From positions 169,740-233,739 of the forward strand of contig NZ_JAFBES010000002.1 of NCBI RefSeq assembly GCF_016908875.1: 64,000 nt of DNA. The letters run 5' to 3'. Shown piece by piece: positions 42,040 through 50,598 of this stretch. Every line of letters starts with the position of its first letter. Position 1 is the first letter of the stretch. The notes beneath the pieces are model-generated. The model had not been told where the DNA came from and did no database searches. It worked only from the letters and a program-made list of their open reading frames with translations. Both the position numbers and the translations under genes were made by a program. The DNA is from Bacillus ectoiniformans. GTDB lineage: Bacteria; Bacillota; Bacilli; Bacillales; Domibacillaceae.

Positions 42040-42711
42040 ATGTTCAACGAATGGTTTGGAGTCCTTTTCGTTATTATTAACTTTACTATATTTTTAGCGA
42101 TGTATCGAATGTTTGGCCGGACTGGCTTATATGTTTGGATTGGCACAGCCACTATTTTAGCCAACCTGCAAGTCGTTAAAACAATTGAAGTCTTTGGATT
42201 GACAGCGACACTCGGGAATACGATGTATGCGACAGTCTTTTTGGCCACAGACCTATTAAATGAGCGTTATGGAAAAGAGGCAGCCAGAAAAGCCGTGTGG
42301 CTGGGCTTTTTTACTTTGCTGATGATGACGGTCATTATGCAAATGGTGCTAGTCTTTGAACCCCATCCGTCTGACTTTGCTCAAGGATCGATGGAACAGC
42401 TATTCGGCCTTATGCCGCGCATTGCTATTGGAAGTCTAGCAGCCTACTTGGTCAGCCAGTTTGCGGATGTATATATCTTTTCTTATTTAAAAAATAAATT
42501 TCCAAAAGAATCTCAATTTTGGATTCGCAACAACGGCAGTACGATGATCAGCCAGCTTCTTGATACACTTGTATTTACAAGCATTGCGTTTATCGGCGCT
42601 TTTCCAGCTGATGTATGGCTTGAGATCTTCCTGACAACTTATCTGCTTAAATGGCTGATTGCATTAGTGGATACTCCATTTGGCTATATCGCGAAACGAT
42701 TTCCTAAATAG
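42040..42711 (+). CDS. ypdP: Queuosine precursor transporter, VUT family (YpdP/YhhQ-like)
   Basis: A 223-aa integral membrane protein with about six helices. It carries the VUT_1 signatures NTMYATVFLATDLLNERYGK, VSQFADVYIFSYLK and NNGSTMISQLLDT. E. coli YhhQ of this family imports preQ0/preQ1 for tRNA queuosine synthesis. I chose the ATG at 42040 because GGGAGGTCACAC precedes it. It is followed by its own terminator and then an RNase HI-type gene. Confidence 0.9.
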   Translation: MFNEWFGVLFVIINFTIFLAMYRMFGRTGLYVWIGTATILANLQVVKTIEVFGLTATLGNTMYATVFLATDLLNERYGKEAARKAVWLGFFTLLMMTVIMQMVLVFEPHPSDFAQGSMEQLFGLMPRIAIGSLAAYLVSQFADVYIFSYLKNKFPKESQFWIRNNGSTMISQLLDTLVFTSIAFIGAFPADVWLEIFLTTYLLKWLIALVDTPFGYIAKRFPK

Positions 42712-42712
42712 A

Positions 42713-42744
42713 TATACTGCTCCTCTCGGGGTAGTATATTTTTT
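42713..42744 (+). terminator. Terminator of ypdP
   Basis: TATACTGCTCC pairs with GGGGTAGTATA (42713-42738, 11 pairs with two G-U) around loop TCTC and is followed by T6. It begins 2 bases after the stop codon. Confidence 0.85.
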
Positions 42745-42799
42745 GTTGCAAGCATTGGAATTATTCCGTAAAATTTACAGCTATGGGACAGGAGGAATT

Positions 42800-43195
42800 A
42801 TGATGTATGAGGTGTATACAGATGGAGCAAGCAAAGGGGATCCCGGTTGGGCTGGAGCCGGCATTTTCATCAAAAATAATGGAGAAGTCAAGCGATATTC
42901 CTTTCCTCTTGGAATGAAAGATACACATGAAGCTGAATTTATAGCAGTCATCAAAGCTTTAGAAATTTTGAGCGAGCTAGAGGCGGACACTATTTCACTC
43001 CGAAGTGATTCTCAAACCGTCGTTCAAGCCATAGAGAAAGAATATATTCATAAACAGTCTTATAAGCCATTGCTCGAGCAAATATTGACCTTATCTAAAC
43101 AATTCCCATTGTTCTTCGTCAAATGGGTGCCTAGTAAAGAAAATAAAGCTGATGCTTTGGCTCGTCAGGCTATTCAGTTGAATGAGGAGACATAA
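42800..43195 (+). CDS. ypdQ: RNase HI-family protein (YpdQ-like)
   Basis: A 131-aa single-domain RNase H fold. Catalytic acids are visible in YEVYTDGASKGDPG (Asp), THEAEFIAV (Glu), SLRSDSQTV (Asp) and ENKADALARQA (Asp). Length matches B. subtilis YpdQ, a close but atypical RNase HI homologue without the basic protrusion. GGAGGAATT precedes the ATG at 42800; a second ATG is 3 bases later. The next gene starts 2 bases after its stop, so it is co-transcribed with the EamA transporter. Confidence 0.9.
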   Translation: MMYEVYTDGASKGDPGWAGAGIFIKNNGEVKRYSFPLGMKDTHEAEFIAVIKALEILSELEADTISLRSDSQTVVQAIEKEYIHKQSYKPLLEQILTLSKQFPLFFVKWVPSKENKADALARQAIQLNEET

Positions 43196-43197
43196 TC

Positions 43198-44100
43198 ATG
43201 AAATGGTTGGCAGATGTATCTTTATTATTTGTGGCTTTTATTTGGGGAGTGACGTTTGTCATTGTTCAAAATGCCATTGCCGTATTGCCCCCGCTTTTAT
43301 TTAACGGGCTGCGGTTTTCGCTTGCTGCTGTTATTTTACTAGTCATTCTGGCCTTTCGAAAAGAGGTTCGCTTGTTAACGAAAGAGACATGGAGGAATGG
43401 CGCGATTCTTGGTGTCTGCCTGACTATAGGCTATGCCTTTCAAACGATTGGATTATTATACACCACCGTTTCAAAAACGGGATTCATCACCGGACTGAGC
43501 GTCGTGCTTGTCCCGATCCTAGCATTTATTCTGCTCAAAAAACAGCCCTCAGCAAGTGCAATGCTCGGATCATTGATGGCCGCTACCGGTCTTTATTTGC
43601 TGACAAATGGCAGTGCGGGAAGCTTTAATATCGGTGACTTTTTTGTATTAATCTGCGCATTCGGGTTTGCTCTACATATTATTTTTACAGATACTTACGC
43701 TAAATCATCGTCTGCTCTGGCGCTGACTTTCGTCCAAATTTTGTCTGTAGCTATCTTTTGTTTGCTTGGAGGATTCGTAATGGAAGATTGGCAGACAGCG
43801 CTAACGGCGGCTAATCTTGGCCAGTTTTCAGTGTGGTCTGCATTATTTATTACGGCCATATTAGCAACCGCACTGGCATTCTTTATCCAAACGTATGCCC
43901 AAAAATTCACTTCTCCGACTCGAGTAGTGCTTATTCTAGCGATGGAGCCCGTGTTTGGTGCGATCACAGCTTACTTGTGGATTGATGAACGATTGTATGC
44001 GGCCGGATTTGCAGGATGTTTATTCATCTTCTTCGGTATGCTGCTGGCAGAATTGCCTATCCAAAGGATGTTCTTTTCCAAGTCTGCCCTGCATAAATAA
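43198..44100 (+). CDS. EamA-family drug/metabolite transporter
   Basis: A 300-aa transporter with ten transmembrane helices in two EamA repeats (FIWGVTFVIVQNAIAVLPP in the first; ALAFFIQTYAQKFTSPTRVV and EPVFGAITAYLWIDERL in the second). DMT members export amino acids, nucleosides or other metabolites; this one cannot be assigned. ATG follows GAGGAGACATAATC inside the ypdQ stop region, showing coupling. A strong bidirectional terminator follows. Confidence 0.88.
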   Translation: MKWLADVSLLFVAFIWGVTFVIVQNAIAVLPPLLFNGLRFSLAAVILLVILAFRKEVRLLTKETWRNGAILGVCLTIGYAFQTIGLLYTTVSKTGFITGLSVVLVPILAFILLKKQPSASAMLGSLMAATGLYLLTNGSAGSFNIGDFFVLICAFGFALHIIFTDTYAKSSSALALTFVQILSVAIFCLLGGFVMEDWQTALTAANLGQFSVWSALFITAILATALAFFIQTYAQKFTSPTRVVLILAMEPVFGAITAYLWIDERLYAAGFAGCLFIFFGMLLAELPIQRMFFSKSALHK

Positions 44101-44144
44101 AAGAGTAAAAGCACCATGCAAATCCGCATGGTGCTTTTACTCTT
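44101..44144. terminator. Bidirectional terminator, EamA gene / DUF gene
   Basis: A 19-base perfect inverted repeat, AAGAGTAAAAGCACCATGC (44101-44119) and its complement (44126-44144), around a 6-base loop. It serves the convergent genes on both sides. Confidence 0.88.
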
Positions 44145-44164
44145 TCGTTCTTTTACTCTACTAC

Positions 44165-44437
44165 TTACAGTAATCCTTGCGTTTTTGCATAATAAATCGC
44201 CTCGTGCCGTTCGGAAATCTTTTGCTCTTTCAAACGTTCTAAGATAGACAGAAAAAAACTGCTGTCGAAGTGCTTTTGAACTTTTAATGTGATTTCCACC
44301 GCAGCCGAAACCATTTCATCAGTGGCATCAGTAAATTTTTTTCCGAAATAAATAAAGGCAATCATATCATCCGTGAACTTAAACCCTTTGCCTTCAAGTG
44401 TCATTAAGAAATCCCCAATACTTTTATCTTTCTCCAC
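44165..44437 (-). CDS. Conserved hypothetical protein, 90 aa
   Basis: A soluble helical protein (MEKDKSIGDFLMTLEGKGFK..., ISERHEAIYYAKTQGLL). It may belong to a small Bacillus-specific family (DUF6123-like), which I recall but cannot verify. I prefer the GTG at 44437 because AGGTGGGGATC precedes it; the GTG at 44449 is the alternative. It lies 21 bases after ypcP in the same direction and is probably co-transcribed. Confidence 0.7.
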   Translation of the reverse strand: MEKDKSIGDFLMTLEGKGFKFTDDMIAFIYFGKKFTDATDEMVSAAVEITLKVQKHFDSSFFLSILERLKEQKISERHEAIYYAKTQGLL

Positions 44438-44458
44438 TTCGATCCCCACCTAAGCTGT

Positions 44459-45376
44459 TTATAAAAAAGGGCTTCCGATTTCACTCTGGTTTAATGCCAT
44501 TTTAGCCCCTATTAAATATTTTCTTAACACTTTCAATTCTAATTCTTCTACCGCTTCTTCTGCTTGTGGGCTGATGCCTTCCCATATCGACTCTTCAACC
44601 TTCCAATCAAGCGGAACAGAACAATTCACTTCTGCAAGTCTTCTCGATAAATGAAGCATATCTAAATTCTCTTCGATTTTCCGGCGCTGCGCGGGAGATA
44701 AAGAAGCAAGATTTTCCAATATGCCATCGATTGTTTCAAATTGCTGAACAAGCTTAAACGCCGTTTTTTCACCAATTCCTTTTACTCCAGGATAGCCGTC
44801 ACTTGGATCTCCCATTAATGCTTTCACATCAATAAACTGTTCCGGCGTAATTTGGTATTGTTCATAGAAGCTTTGTGTGGAATGGGTTAAATAATTGCCG
44901 AACCCTTTTTGAAGCAGCATGACTTCAATTTGATCATCAAGAAGTTGTAATAGATCCTTATCACCGCTTAGAATCGTCACCTTTCTTTGCCTTTGTTCCT
45001 TTTTGGCAATCGTGCCGATGCAATCATCCGCCTCATAGCCTGCTACACCAATGTTTGGCAGTGCAAATGCGGAAGCTACTTCTTTCGCCAAATCAAACTG
45101 GGGGATTAATTCGATTGGAGGTGCGTTTCTATTCGATTTATATAAATCATACAGTTCATTTCTGAATGTCTGGCTTCCCATATCCCAGCACACGGCAACA
45201 TGAGTCGGCCGTTTATTCTCAACCGCTAATAATAAATGCTTCATAAATCCTTGCACGCCATTTGTCGGCAAGCCTTTGGAGTTCATCATAAATTGGCCGC
45301 TGATCGACGTCGCAAAAAACGCCCGAAATAATAGGGCCATTCCGTCTACTAATAATACATGTTCTCTATTTTCCAT
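44459..45376 (-). CDS. ypcP: 5'-3' exonuclease (YpcP-like)
   Basis: A 305-aa stand-alone flap/5'-3' exonuclease like the N-terminal domain of DNA polymerase I. Acidic metal-site segments are LLVDGMALLFRAFF, CWDMGSQTFRNELYDLYKSN, GYEADDCIGTIA and SGDKDLLQLL, followed by the helix-hairpin-helix GVKGIGEKTAFKLVQQF. It removes RNA primers or flaps during replication and repair. ATG follows AAGGTGACAAG. Length and neighbours match B. subtilis YpcP. Confidence 0.93.
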   Translation of the reverse strand: MENREHVLLVDGMALLFRAFFATSISGQFMMNSKGLPTNGVQGFMKHLLLAVENKRPTHVAVCWDMGSQTFRNELYDLYKSNRNAPPIELIPQFDLAKEVASAFALPNIGVAGYEADDCIGTIAKKEQRQRKVTILSGDKDLLQLLDDQIEVMLLQKGFGNYLTHSTQSFYEQYQITPEQFIDVKALMGDPSDGYPGVKGIGEKTAFKLVQQFETIDGILENLASLSPAQRRKIEENLDMLHLSRRLAEVNCSVPLDWKVEESIWEGISPQAEEAVEELELKVLRKYLIGAKMALNQSEIGSPFL

Positions 45377-45442
45377 CTTGTCACCTCAAGGCATATCATA
45401 TCATAATTTGCTAGTTCTTAAGAACCTTCTTTCCAATTGCTC

Positions 45443-45482
45443 AAAAAAAGACGCTCCGTTTTCACAACGGACCGTCTTTTTG
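45443..45482 (-). terminator. Terminator of the sulfurtransferase gene
   Basis: Arms AAAAAGACG and CGTCTTTTT enclose an inner TCCGTT/AACGGA stem (45445-45481); T-run on the minus strand. It starts 2 bases after the stop codon. Confidence 0.88.
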
Positions 45483-45483
45483 G

Positions 45484-46314
45484 CTATTTCTTCGCAATCG
45501 GCAACTCTTCATAAGAAGACCAATCACTATAACTGCCAGCATACAATTTTACATCCTGGAAGCCGGCTTGCTTTAATGCCATAATATTCGGCGTAGCAGA
45601 CACGCCTGATCCGCAATAAACAACGACAGGCTTGTTTTTATCGAGTGAATCGAATCTTTTTTGCTGCTCATTGGGTTCTTTCCAGAATGCCCCTGTTAAA
45701 CCTTCTAGAAAAAAGTGATTGACGGCGCCTGGAATATGGCCAGGCACACGGTCTAATGGCTCCACTTCCCCGTTGTACCGTTCAGGCGCCCTGGAATCTA
45801 TTAATTGTCCGTCTTTTTCACCTGAAACGATGCTCTTCACCTCATCAATAGATGCCAGCCATTCCTTATTTAGATTGACTGTAAATGAAGCTGAACCCAT
45901 GTTAGGGATCTCGCTCGTCACTTCGTACCCTTTCTTCGCCCACTCTTTAAAGCCACCGTCTAAAATATGAACATCCGGGTGGCCAAGGTAAGAGAGCAGC
46001 CACCAAAAGCGGCCTGCAAACATCATCTCTCCTGAGTCATAAGCGACGACTTTTTTCGTTTCATCAATCCCAAACGATTCAACCAGCTGTTTGAAATCCT
46101 CCATTGCCGGAAGCGGGTGCCGGCCGCCATGAGCTTGCTTTACACCCGAAAGATGACGGTCCAAATGAGCGTAGTATGTACCAGGAATATGACTTTCCTG
46201 ATACTCCTTTTCCCCCACTTCAGGATTAGCTAAATTAAATCTACAGTCAACAATGACCAGCTGTTCATCACCTAAATGCTGAGACAGCCACTCTAATGAT
46301 ACGATGGGCTTCAT
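45484..46314 (-). CDS. Sulfurtransferase, tandem rhodanese domains (TST/MST type)
   Basis: A 276-aa cytosolic protein with two rhodanese domains. The N-terminal inactive domain (VIVDCRFNLANPEVG) is followed by a catalytic domain with loop VYCGSGVSA (Cys about residue 232). The CGSGV(S/T)A loop is that of thiosulfate or 3-mercaptopyruvate sulfurtransferases. ATG follows GGGAGGAATAGATA and overlaps the neighbourhood of the upstream Cys-rich gene stop by 3 bases, so they are co-transcribed. Confidence 0.92.
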   Translation of the reverse strand: MKPIVSLEWLSQHLGDEQLVIVDCRFNLANPEVGEKEYQESHIPGTYYAHLDRHLSGVKQAHGGRHPLPAMEDFKQLVESFGIDETKKVVAYDSGEMMFAGRFWWLLSYLGHPDVHILDGGFKEWAKKGYEVTSEIPNMGSASFTVNLNKEWLASIDEVKSIVSGEKDGQLIDSRAPERYNGEVEPLDRVPGHIPGAVNHFFLEGLTGAFWKEPNEQQKRFDSLDKNKPVVVYCGSGVSATPNIMALKQAGFQDVKLYAGSYSDWSSYEELPIAKK

Positions 46315-46317
46315 TAT

Positions 46318-46551
46318 CTATTCCTCCCTTTCGTCATTCAACTCTTGATCTTCAAGTTTCTTCTTCATCAGTTGAACGACTTGATCCTTTGGGCTCCAGC
46401 AGTTAAATTTGTAGCTCGGCTGGGTCTCGTACCCCAGCCGGCTGCAGAAGTAACTCATTCCATTGGCTGTTTTTGACGGTTCAAAATGGCGGCATGTGGC
46501 ACAGCAATGAAATTGATCAACTACTTGCTTTCGTTTATCTGGCGAGCTCAA
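46318..46551 (-). CDS. Small Cys-rich protein, 77 aa
   Basis: I do not recognise the family. The product has a Cys cluster able to bind zinc: HCCATCRHF, YFCSRLGYET and FNCWSPK. The C-terminus is a charged helix. The start is uncertain: the frame is open to 46638 inside dynA, but the first start near a ribosome site is the TTG at 46551, with GGGAGCAAAAGG just upstream, which overlaps the dynA end by 17 bases. Operon position is dynA - this gene - sulfurtransferase. Confidence 0.65.
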   Translation of the reverse strand: MSSPDKRKQVVDQFHCCATCRHFEPSKTANGMSYFCSRLGYETQPSYKFNCWSPKDQVVQLMKKKLEDQELNDEREE

Positions 46552-49500
46552 TAACCTTTTGCTCCCATTCTTCGATATTCTCCGCACGATCCAAAACTTC
46601 AAGCCATGCTGCAAATTGTTCAGAGCTGTCTGAGGCAATTGTTTCTTTAATCAGCTGCAAGCCTTCCTGCAGCTCTTGATTGACCCAATTCCACAAAATC
46701 TCTTTTTGAGTCTCCAAGTATTGATCGGCCAGTTCAGATAAAATGTCTTCAAGCTGCGCTTGCATCACTTGCTTTTCATTTTTCTCAAAGAAGGATTTGG
46801 CATTTTTAAATACGGATAATGCCTGGCTGAATCTCGTGAGCGACTCCTCTTGAAAAGCAGTCACAAACTCAGGTGTTTCTTTAGATGTCCATTCAATCGG
46901 CGTGAACAGAAGCTGAGGCTGGATGGACTGATAATGCAGCTGTAAATTTGTATACTTTTCATTTAACAGCTGGTGCGTATGATTTTCTGCCCGTAAGCTC
47001 GTTGCTCGCATTTCTTGGGCTAAATCGTAGCCAACCGAATCTAGAAGCTCTTTCAGCGATTGATTTAAGAGAGCCTTCACATTCCCATTGCCAGAAAAAA
47101 CGGCCGGGTTAAATGATTCCTTAAAGAAATCAGAGAATCGATAAAACACGCGCTGTTTTACATAATAAATTAATTCATTCACTTCTTGAGACAGACGTTT
47201 TTCCATTAAAGCAGGTGTTTCGGATGATAAGTGCGTTTGGACACTGTTATTTTGACTGTTAAGCTCCTGTGTCTTTTGCTCTCGGTTATCACGATTTTCT
47301 TTAGCTGTTGCAACAAGCTGGCGCAGCTGTTCTAAGCCGCGATTCCACTCTGCCTCTGCTGACTGCACGGCCATCTGAGCTAAATCACCATTTAAAAATT
47401 GATGGAAAGACTGTTTGAATGGCAGCATATTAGAATGAGGATGATCGAGTTCCCCTCTTTCCGCTTCTTGAATGGCTTGAAGACTGGAAACACCGAATAA
47501 TCTCGGGAATCGAATGCCGTATTGAACAAGCTGATCTTGCACATAAGTAAGTACGTCTTGTAATTCTTCCTCGTCTTCAGCTAAGTCAATGGCATTGACG
47601 ATAAAGAACATTTTATCCAGTTCAAACGCGTCTTTTACACGGCCGAGCTGAATCAGGAATTCACGGTCTGCTTTGGAAAACGCATGATTATAGTAAGTGA
47701 CAAACAAAATGGCATCAGAATTTTTAATGTATTCAAATGCGACACCAGTATGCCGGGCATTGATTGAATCCGCGCCTGGAGTATCAACAAGCGTCACGCC
47801 TTGTCTTGTAAACTCGCAGTCGAAATAAAGGTCGATTGATTCAACGAAACAGCTTTGCTTTTCGTTGGCGACAAAGCTTTGAAAAGACGGCAGATCTACC
47901 GTCAGCGTTTCTCCTAGCTGATCTTTATATTCCATAAAGCCGTCATGGAATGCTTTTAAGAAGGATAAATGAATCTTTTCCCGGCCTTCCCCATCATTTG
48001 TTTGAAGGAGTTTCGGAATCAGCTGATTCGCTTCTGAAAGCGTACGTGCCTCGACAGAAAAGAGTTCGAGTGAATGCTGCAAATCTTTCAGCATCTGGTT
48101 TTCTGTTTTCAAGTGAACCGCAGCCGTACGATGAAGAAACTCGTCTGTCGGCGGATGAATCCGGTTCACGGCAGCCGTTGTCGGATTAGGTGAAACAGGC
48201 AAGACCTTTTCACCAAGCATGGCGTTCGCAAAAGAAGATTTCCCCGCACTGAACGCACCGAACAAGGCAATTGTATATTTTTGTTGTTCCAAACGATCCG
48301 CTTTTTGTTTTAAGCCATCAATAAACCGCTGGAAGCCTGGGATGCCGTCAAGTTCTTTCCCCATCTTTTTCAGCTTGGAAACGGTGTCACTCACAGCAGT
48401 CGCCGGTGATTCTTGACGCTCTGTTTTAGCTGCAGCTTTTACCTCTTCCTCCACAACTGGTTTTTCAACTATGTCTTCCTGGCCGTCAAAGATCGCCACT
48501 TTTTCATTTTGTTCTTTCCATTCTTTGATAAGTGCCTCCATGCGGTCAGGAATCGCAAGTTCTGGCTGATTGAGTAAATGGTCAAGATCAGATTGACGTT
48601 TCTTCTCTGTATCTTCCAATTGGCTTAACTCTTCGATCGCCACGCGTTTTTCATTCCAGACAGACCATGTTTCTTTAAGCTTCTTCGTATCCTCCGCAAA
48701 CTGCTGCTGCATTTGAACAACTACTTCATCTTTCCAATCATCTGTTTCCTCTCTGGCAATTCTCTTCAGTTTAGCCGCTACCTCATCACAATAATTAAGG
48801 ACATAATCTCCCGTCACCCGCGCGCCTGGCTTTACCGTTTCAGTAATGACCGTTTCATCAAACGGCACTGTCAGCTCTTCTGCTTCTAGCTGCAATCCAT
48901 CATGAATCAGACCGCTTGTTTTCAGCCACTTGGCTGAGACTTGGCGAAGATGCCATTCAAGCTGCGCCTCCGTCTTTTCCTTTAAATCATCCATTAGCAT
49001 CTTTAGACGTCTGGCTTGTTCTTCTTCCGTTTTCTTTTTGCTGAAAAAGAGGCCTACTTTAAAATCAGGCTGAACAGACTCTAAATAGGATTTAGCCAAA
49101 TCCCGCGTCGTAGCAGGCATTAAGTAGGCGTTTTCTAAAACCTTCGCGCGGTTTGCCTCATACTCTTTTGACGCAGCTAATGCGTCCTTATTATTGAGCT
49201 GCTCTTTCAGCTTCTCTTCATTTTGGATGATCTCTTCCTCATCCCACGCCTCCCCCAGCAGCTCTAAATTGATTTCTTTTTGCTCTTGCTGCGTTTCCTT
49301 CAGCCAATGGAGATGCTCGCTCACTAAGCGGCTGACCATTGTATTGGCGGAATGAATCGACAGCTCTTCTCTGTCTCTCATACTCGTATGTATTAATTCT
49401 TTCACTTCATCAAAATCGTTATATGGCAAATCTCGGTTTTTTAAGCTTGTAAAGAAAAAGCGTTCAGGATGAACATTCCATGAAGCAAATGAATCATAGA

Positions 49501-50167
49501 CTGATTGCTGAAAATCTGTGAATGCCAGTTCTTCTTCACGATGCTTATCCACTTGGTTAATAATTAAGTACAGCTTGACTCCATGTGATAAAAGATCTTT
49601 CGTGTAAATGAAATTCAGCTCTGACTGTACATGGTTATAATCCATGACATACAAGACCATATCCGCTAAATGAAGAGCCGATTCAGTTGAAATGCGGTGG
49701 GCATCATCTGTAGAATCCACACCTGGTGTATCCATTACCGTTACTTCCGGCGGCAGGCTTGACTCGCTATGCCCAATTTCAATCGTTTCCACTTCTTCTC
49801 CGTTTTTACAGAACTCTTTTACTTTCTCAAAACGGTAAGGTGCGGTAAATAATAATGGTTCCTTATTTTTATAATAAACCTTTGCGAAATCTTCTTCGGC
49901 TTGATGGATCTTTACAAGATTAGCACTCGTCGGAATCGGGCTTGAAGGCAATAGTTTTTCACCCGTTAATTCGTTGATCATCGTAGACTTTCCGGCCGAG
50001 AAATGTCCGCAGAACGCAACGATAAACTCTTCTTCATGGAGCTTTCTTAAAAATAGCTTTGCTTTTTCAGCCCGTTCTTCATCTCCGTATTTCGAAAACA
50101 ATTCATACAGGCTGACTGTTTTTGCGATGATTTGAGTCATTGGTTTTTGTGCAGCTGCAAGTACCAT
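46535..50167 (-). CDS. dynA: Two-headed bacterial dynamin-like GTPase DynA
   Basis: A 1210-aa membrane-remodelling GTPase made of two fused dynamin units, as in B. subtilis DynA/YpbR (1193 aa). Unit 1 P-loop GHFSAGKSTMINEL (about residues 54-67), switch DTPGVDSTDD, base motif NQVD. Unit 2 P-loop GAFSAGKSSFANAML (about 637-651), switch DTPGADSINA, NAID. Long helical stalks follow each GTPase domain, with an aromatic/hydrophobic paddle around LFFSKKKTEEEQ in unit 1. DynA fuses membranes and protects against phage and pore-forming agents. ATG follows AAGGGG at 10 bases. It heads an operon with the Cys-rich protein and the sulfurtransferase. Confidence 0.94.
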   Translation of the reverse strand: MVLAAAQKPMTQIIAKTVSLYELFSKYGDEERAEKAKLFLRKLHEEEFIVAFCGHFSAGKSTMINELTGEKLLPSSPIPTSANLVKIHQAEEDFAKVYYKNKEPLLFTAPYRFEKVKEFCKNGEEVETIEIGHSESSLPPEVTVMDTPGVDSTDDAHRISTESALHLADMVLYVMDYNHVQSELNFIYTKDLLSHGVKLYLIINQVDKHREEELAFTDFQQSVYDSFASWNVHPERFFFTSLKNRDLPYNDFDEVKELIHTSMRDREELSIHSANTMVSRLVSEHLHWLKETQQEQKEINLELLGEAWDEEEIIQNEEKLKEQLNNKDALAASKEYEANRAKVLENAYLMPATTRDLAKSYLESVQPDFKVGLFFSKKKTEEEQARRLKMLMDDLKEKTEAQLEWHLRQVSAKWLKTSGLIHDGLQLEAEELTVPFDETVITETVKPGARVTGDYVLNYCDEVAAKLKRIAREETDDWKDEVVVQMQQQFAEDTKKLKETWSVWNEKRVAIEELSQLEDTEKKRQSDLDHLLNQPELAIPDRMEALIKEWKEQNEKVAIFDGQEDIVEKPVVEEEVKAAAKTERQESPATAVSDTVSKLKKMGKELDGIPGFQRFIDGLKQKADRLEQQKYTIALFGAFSAGKSSFANAMLGEKVLPVSPNPTTAAVNRIHPPTDEFLHRTAAVHLKTENQMLKDLQHSLELFSVEARTLSEANQLIPKLLQTNDGEGREKIHLSFLKAFHDGFMEYKDQLGETLTVDLPSFQSFVANEKQSCFVESIDLYFDCEFTRQGVTLVDTPGADSINARHTGVAFEYIKNSDAILFVTYYNHAFSKADREFLIQLGRVKDAFELDKMFFIVNAIDLAEDEEELQDVLTYVQDQLVQYGIRFPRLFGVSSLQAIQEAERGELDHPHSNMLPFKQSFHQFLNGDLAQMAVQSAEAEWNRGLEQLRQLVATAKENRDNREQKTQELNSQNNSVQTHLSSETPALMEKRLSQEVNELIYYVKQRVFYRFSDFFKESFNPAVFSGNGNVKALLNQSLKELLDSVGYDLAQEMRATSLRAENHTHQLLNEKYTNLQLHYQSIQPQLLFTPIEWTSKETPEFVTAFQEESLTRFSQALSVFKNAKSFFEKNEKQVMQAQLEDILSELADQYLETQKEILWNWVNQELQEGLQLIKETIASDSSEQFAAWLEVLDRAENIEEWEQKVIELAR

Positions 50168-50190
50168 TCTGTCATATCCCCTTATTCAAA

Positions 50191-50242
50191 AAGTTAACAT
50201 TTTGTGTCTTTTGTTAACATTTTGTGTCTTTTGTTATCATTC
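50191..50242. repeat. 20-bp tandem repeat upstream of dynA
   Basis: TTGTTAACATTTTGTGTCTT recurs with an exact 20-base period (GTTAACATT at 50193 and 50213, GTTATCATT at 50233), about 2.5 copies. It lies 24-75 bases upstream of the dynA start, so it falls in the promoter or leader. It may be a regulator binding array or a simple duplication. Confidence 0.8.
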
Positions 50243-50377
50243 TATTGTATATGATTTCTACACACATTCCTATCATTAAAATGTTCATATTTTCAGATAA
50301 CGCAGTGTAAGCTTGCGGTTTAACAGAACATGCTAACATTGATGTAAAAGATTGACACCGTCACCTGCGAGAGACAA

Positions 50378-50404
50378 AAAGACCCAATTCATCTGAATTG
50401 GGCC
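50378..50404 (-). terminator. Terminator of the small membrane peptide gene
   Basis: Arms ACCCAATTC and GAATTGGGC (50381-50404, one mismatch at the base) with loop ATCT; the minus strand continues T5G. It ends the short transcript carrying the 36-codon gene. Confidence 0.85.
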
Positions 50405-50446
50405 TTTAAATATTGTTCATTCATATGTAAATGTCTATTTTTTGTT

Positions 50447-50557
50447 TTAGTTATGGGGTGCTGATGGATTTGAAACATGATCCATAACGTATTTCATCAA
50501 GCCGCCATATCCCACTACCGTTGCTGCAACGAACATCCAAACCATTGATTGCACCAT
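50447..50557 (-). CDS. Small membrane peptide, 36 aa, Fur-box controlled
   Basis: A 36-codon gene, ATG 50557 to TAA 50447. It encodes a short N-terminus, one hydrophobic helix (MVWMFVAATVVGYGGLM, residues 5-21) and a polar tail ending SNPSAPHN. AAGGA lies at the first ATG; the ATG at 50545 (residue 5) has better spacing and may be the real start. Evidence that it is a gene: a consensus promoter, two Fur-like operators and an intrinsic terminator frame it exactly. I do not recognise a homologue; it does not look like FbpA, FbpB or FbpC. Function unknown; a membrane role in iron or respiratory adaptation is inferred. Confidence 0.7.
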   Translation of the reverse strand: MVQSMVWMFVAATVVGYGGLMKYVMDHVSNPSAPHN

Positions 50558-50572
50558 CCTTATGTTATTAAT

Positions 50573-50587
50573 TGAGAATAACTATCA
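50573..50587. promoter_or_regulatory. Fur-box-like operator, proximal
   Basis: TGAGAATAACTATCA matches 12 of 14 defined positions of the 7-1-7 Fur box TGATAATNATTATCA. It lies just downstream of the -10 box, over the expected transcription start of the small peptide gene, a repressing position. Confidence 0.6.
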
Positions 50588-50598
50588 TCTTCAATCAA

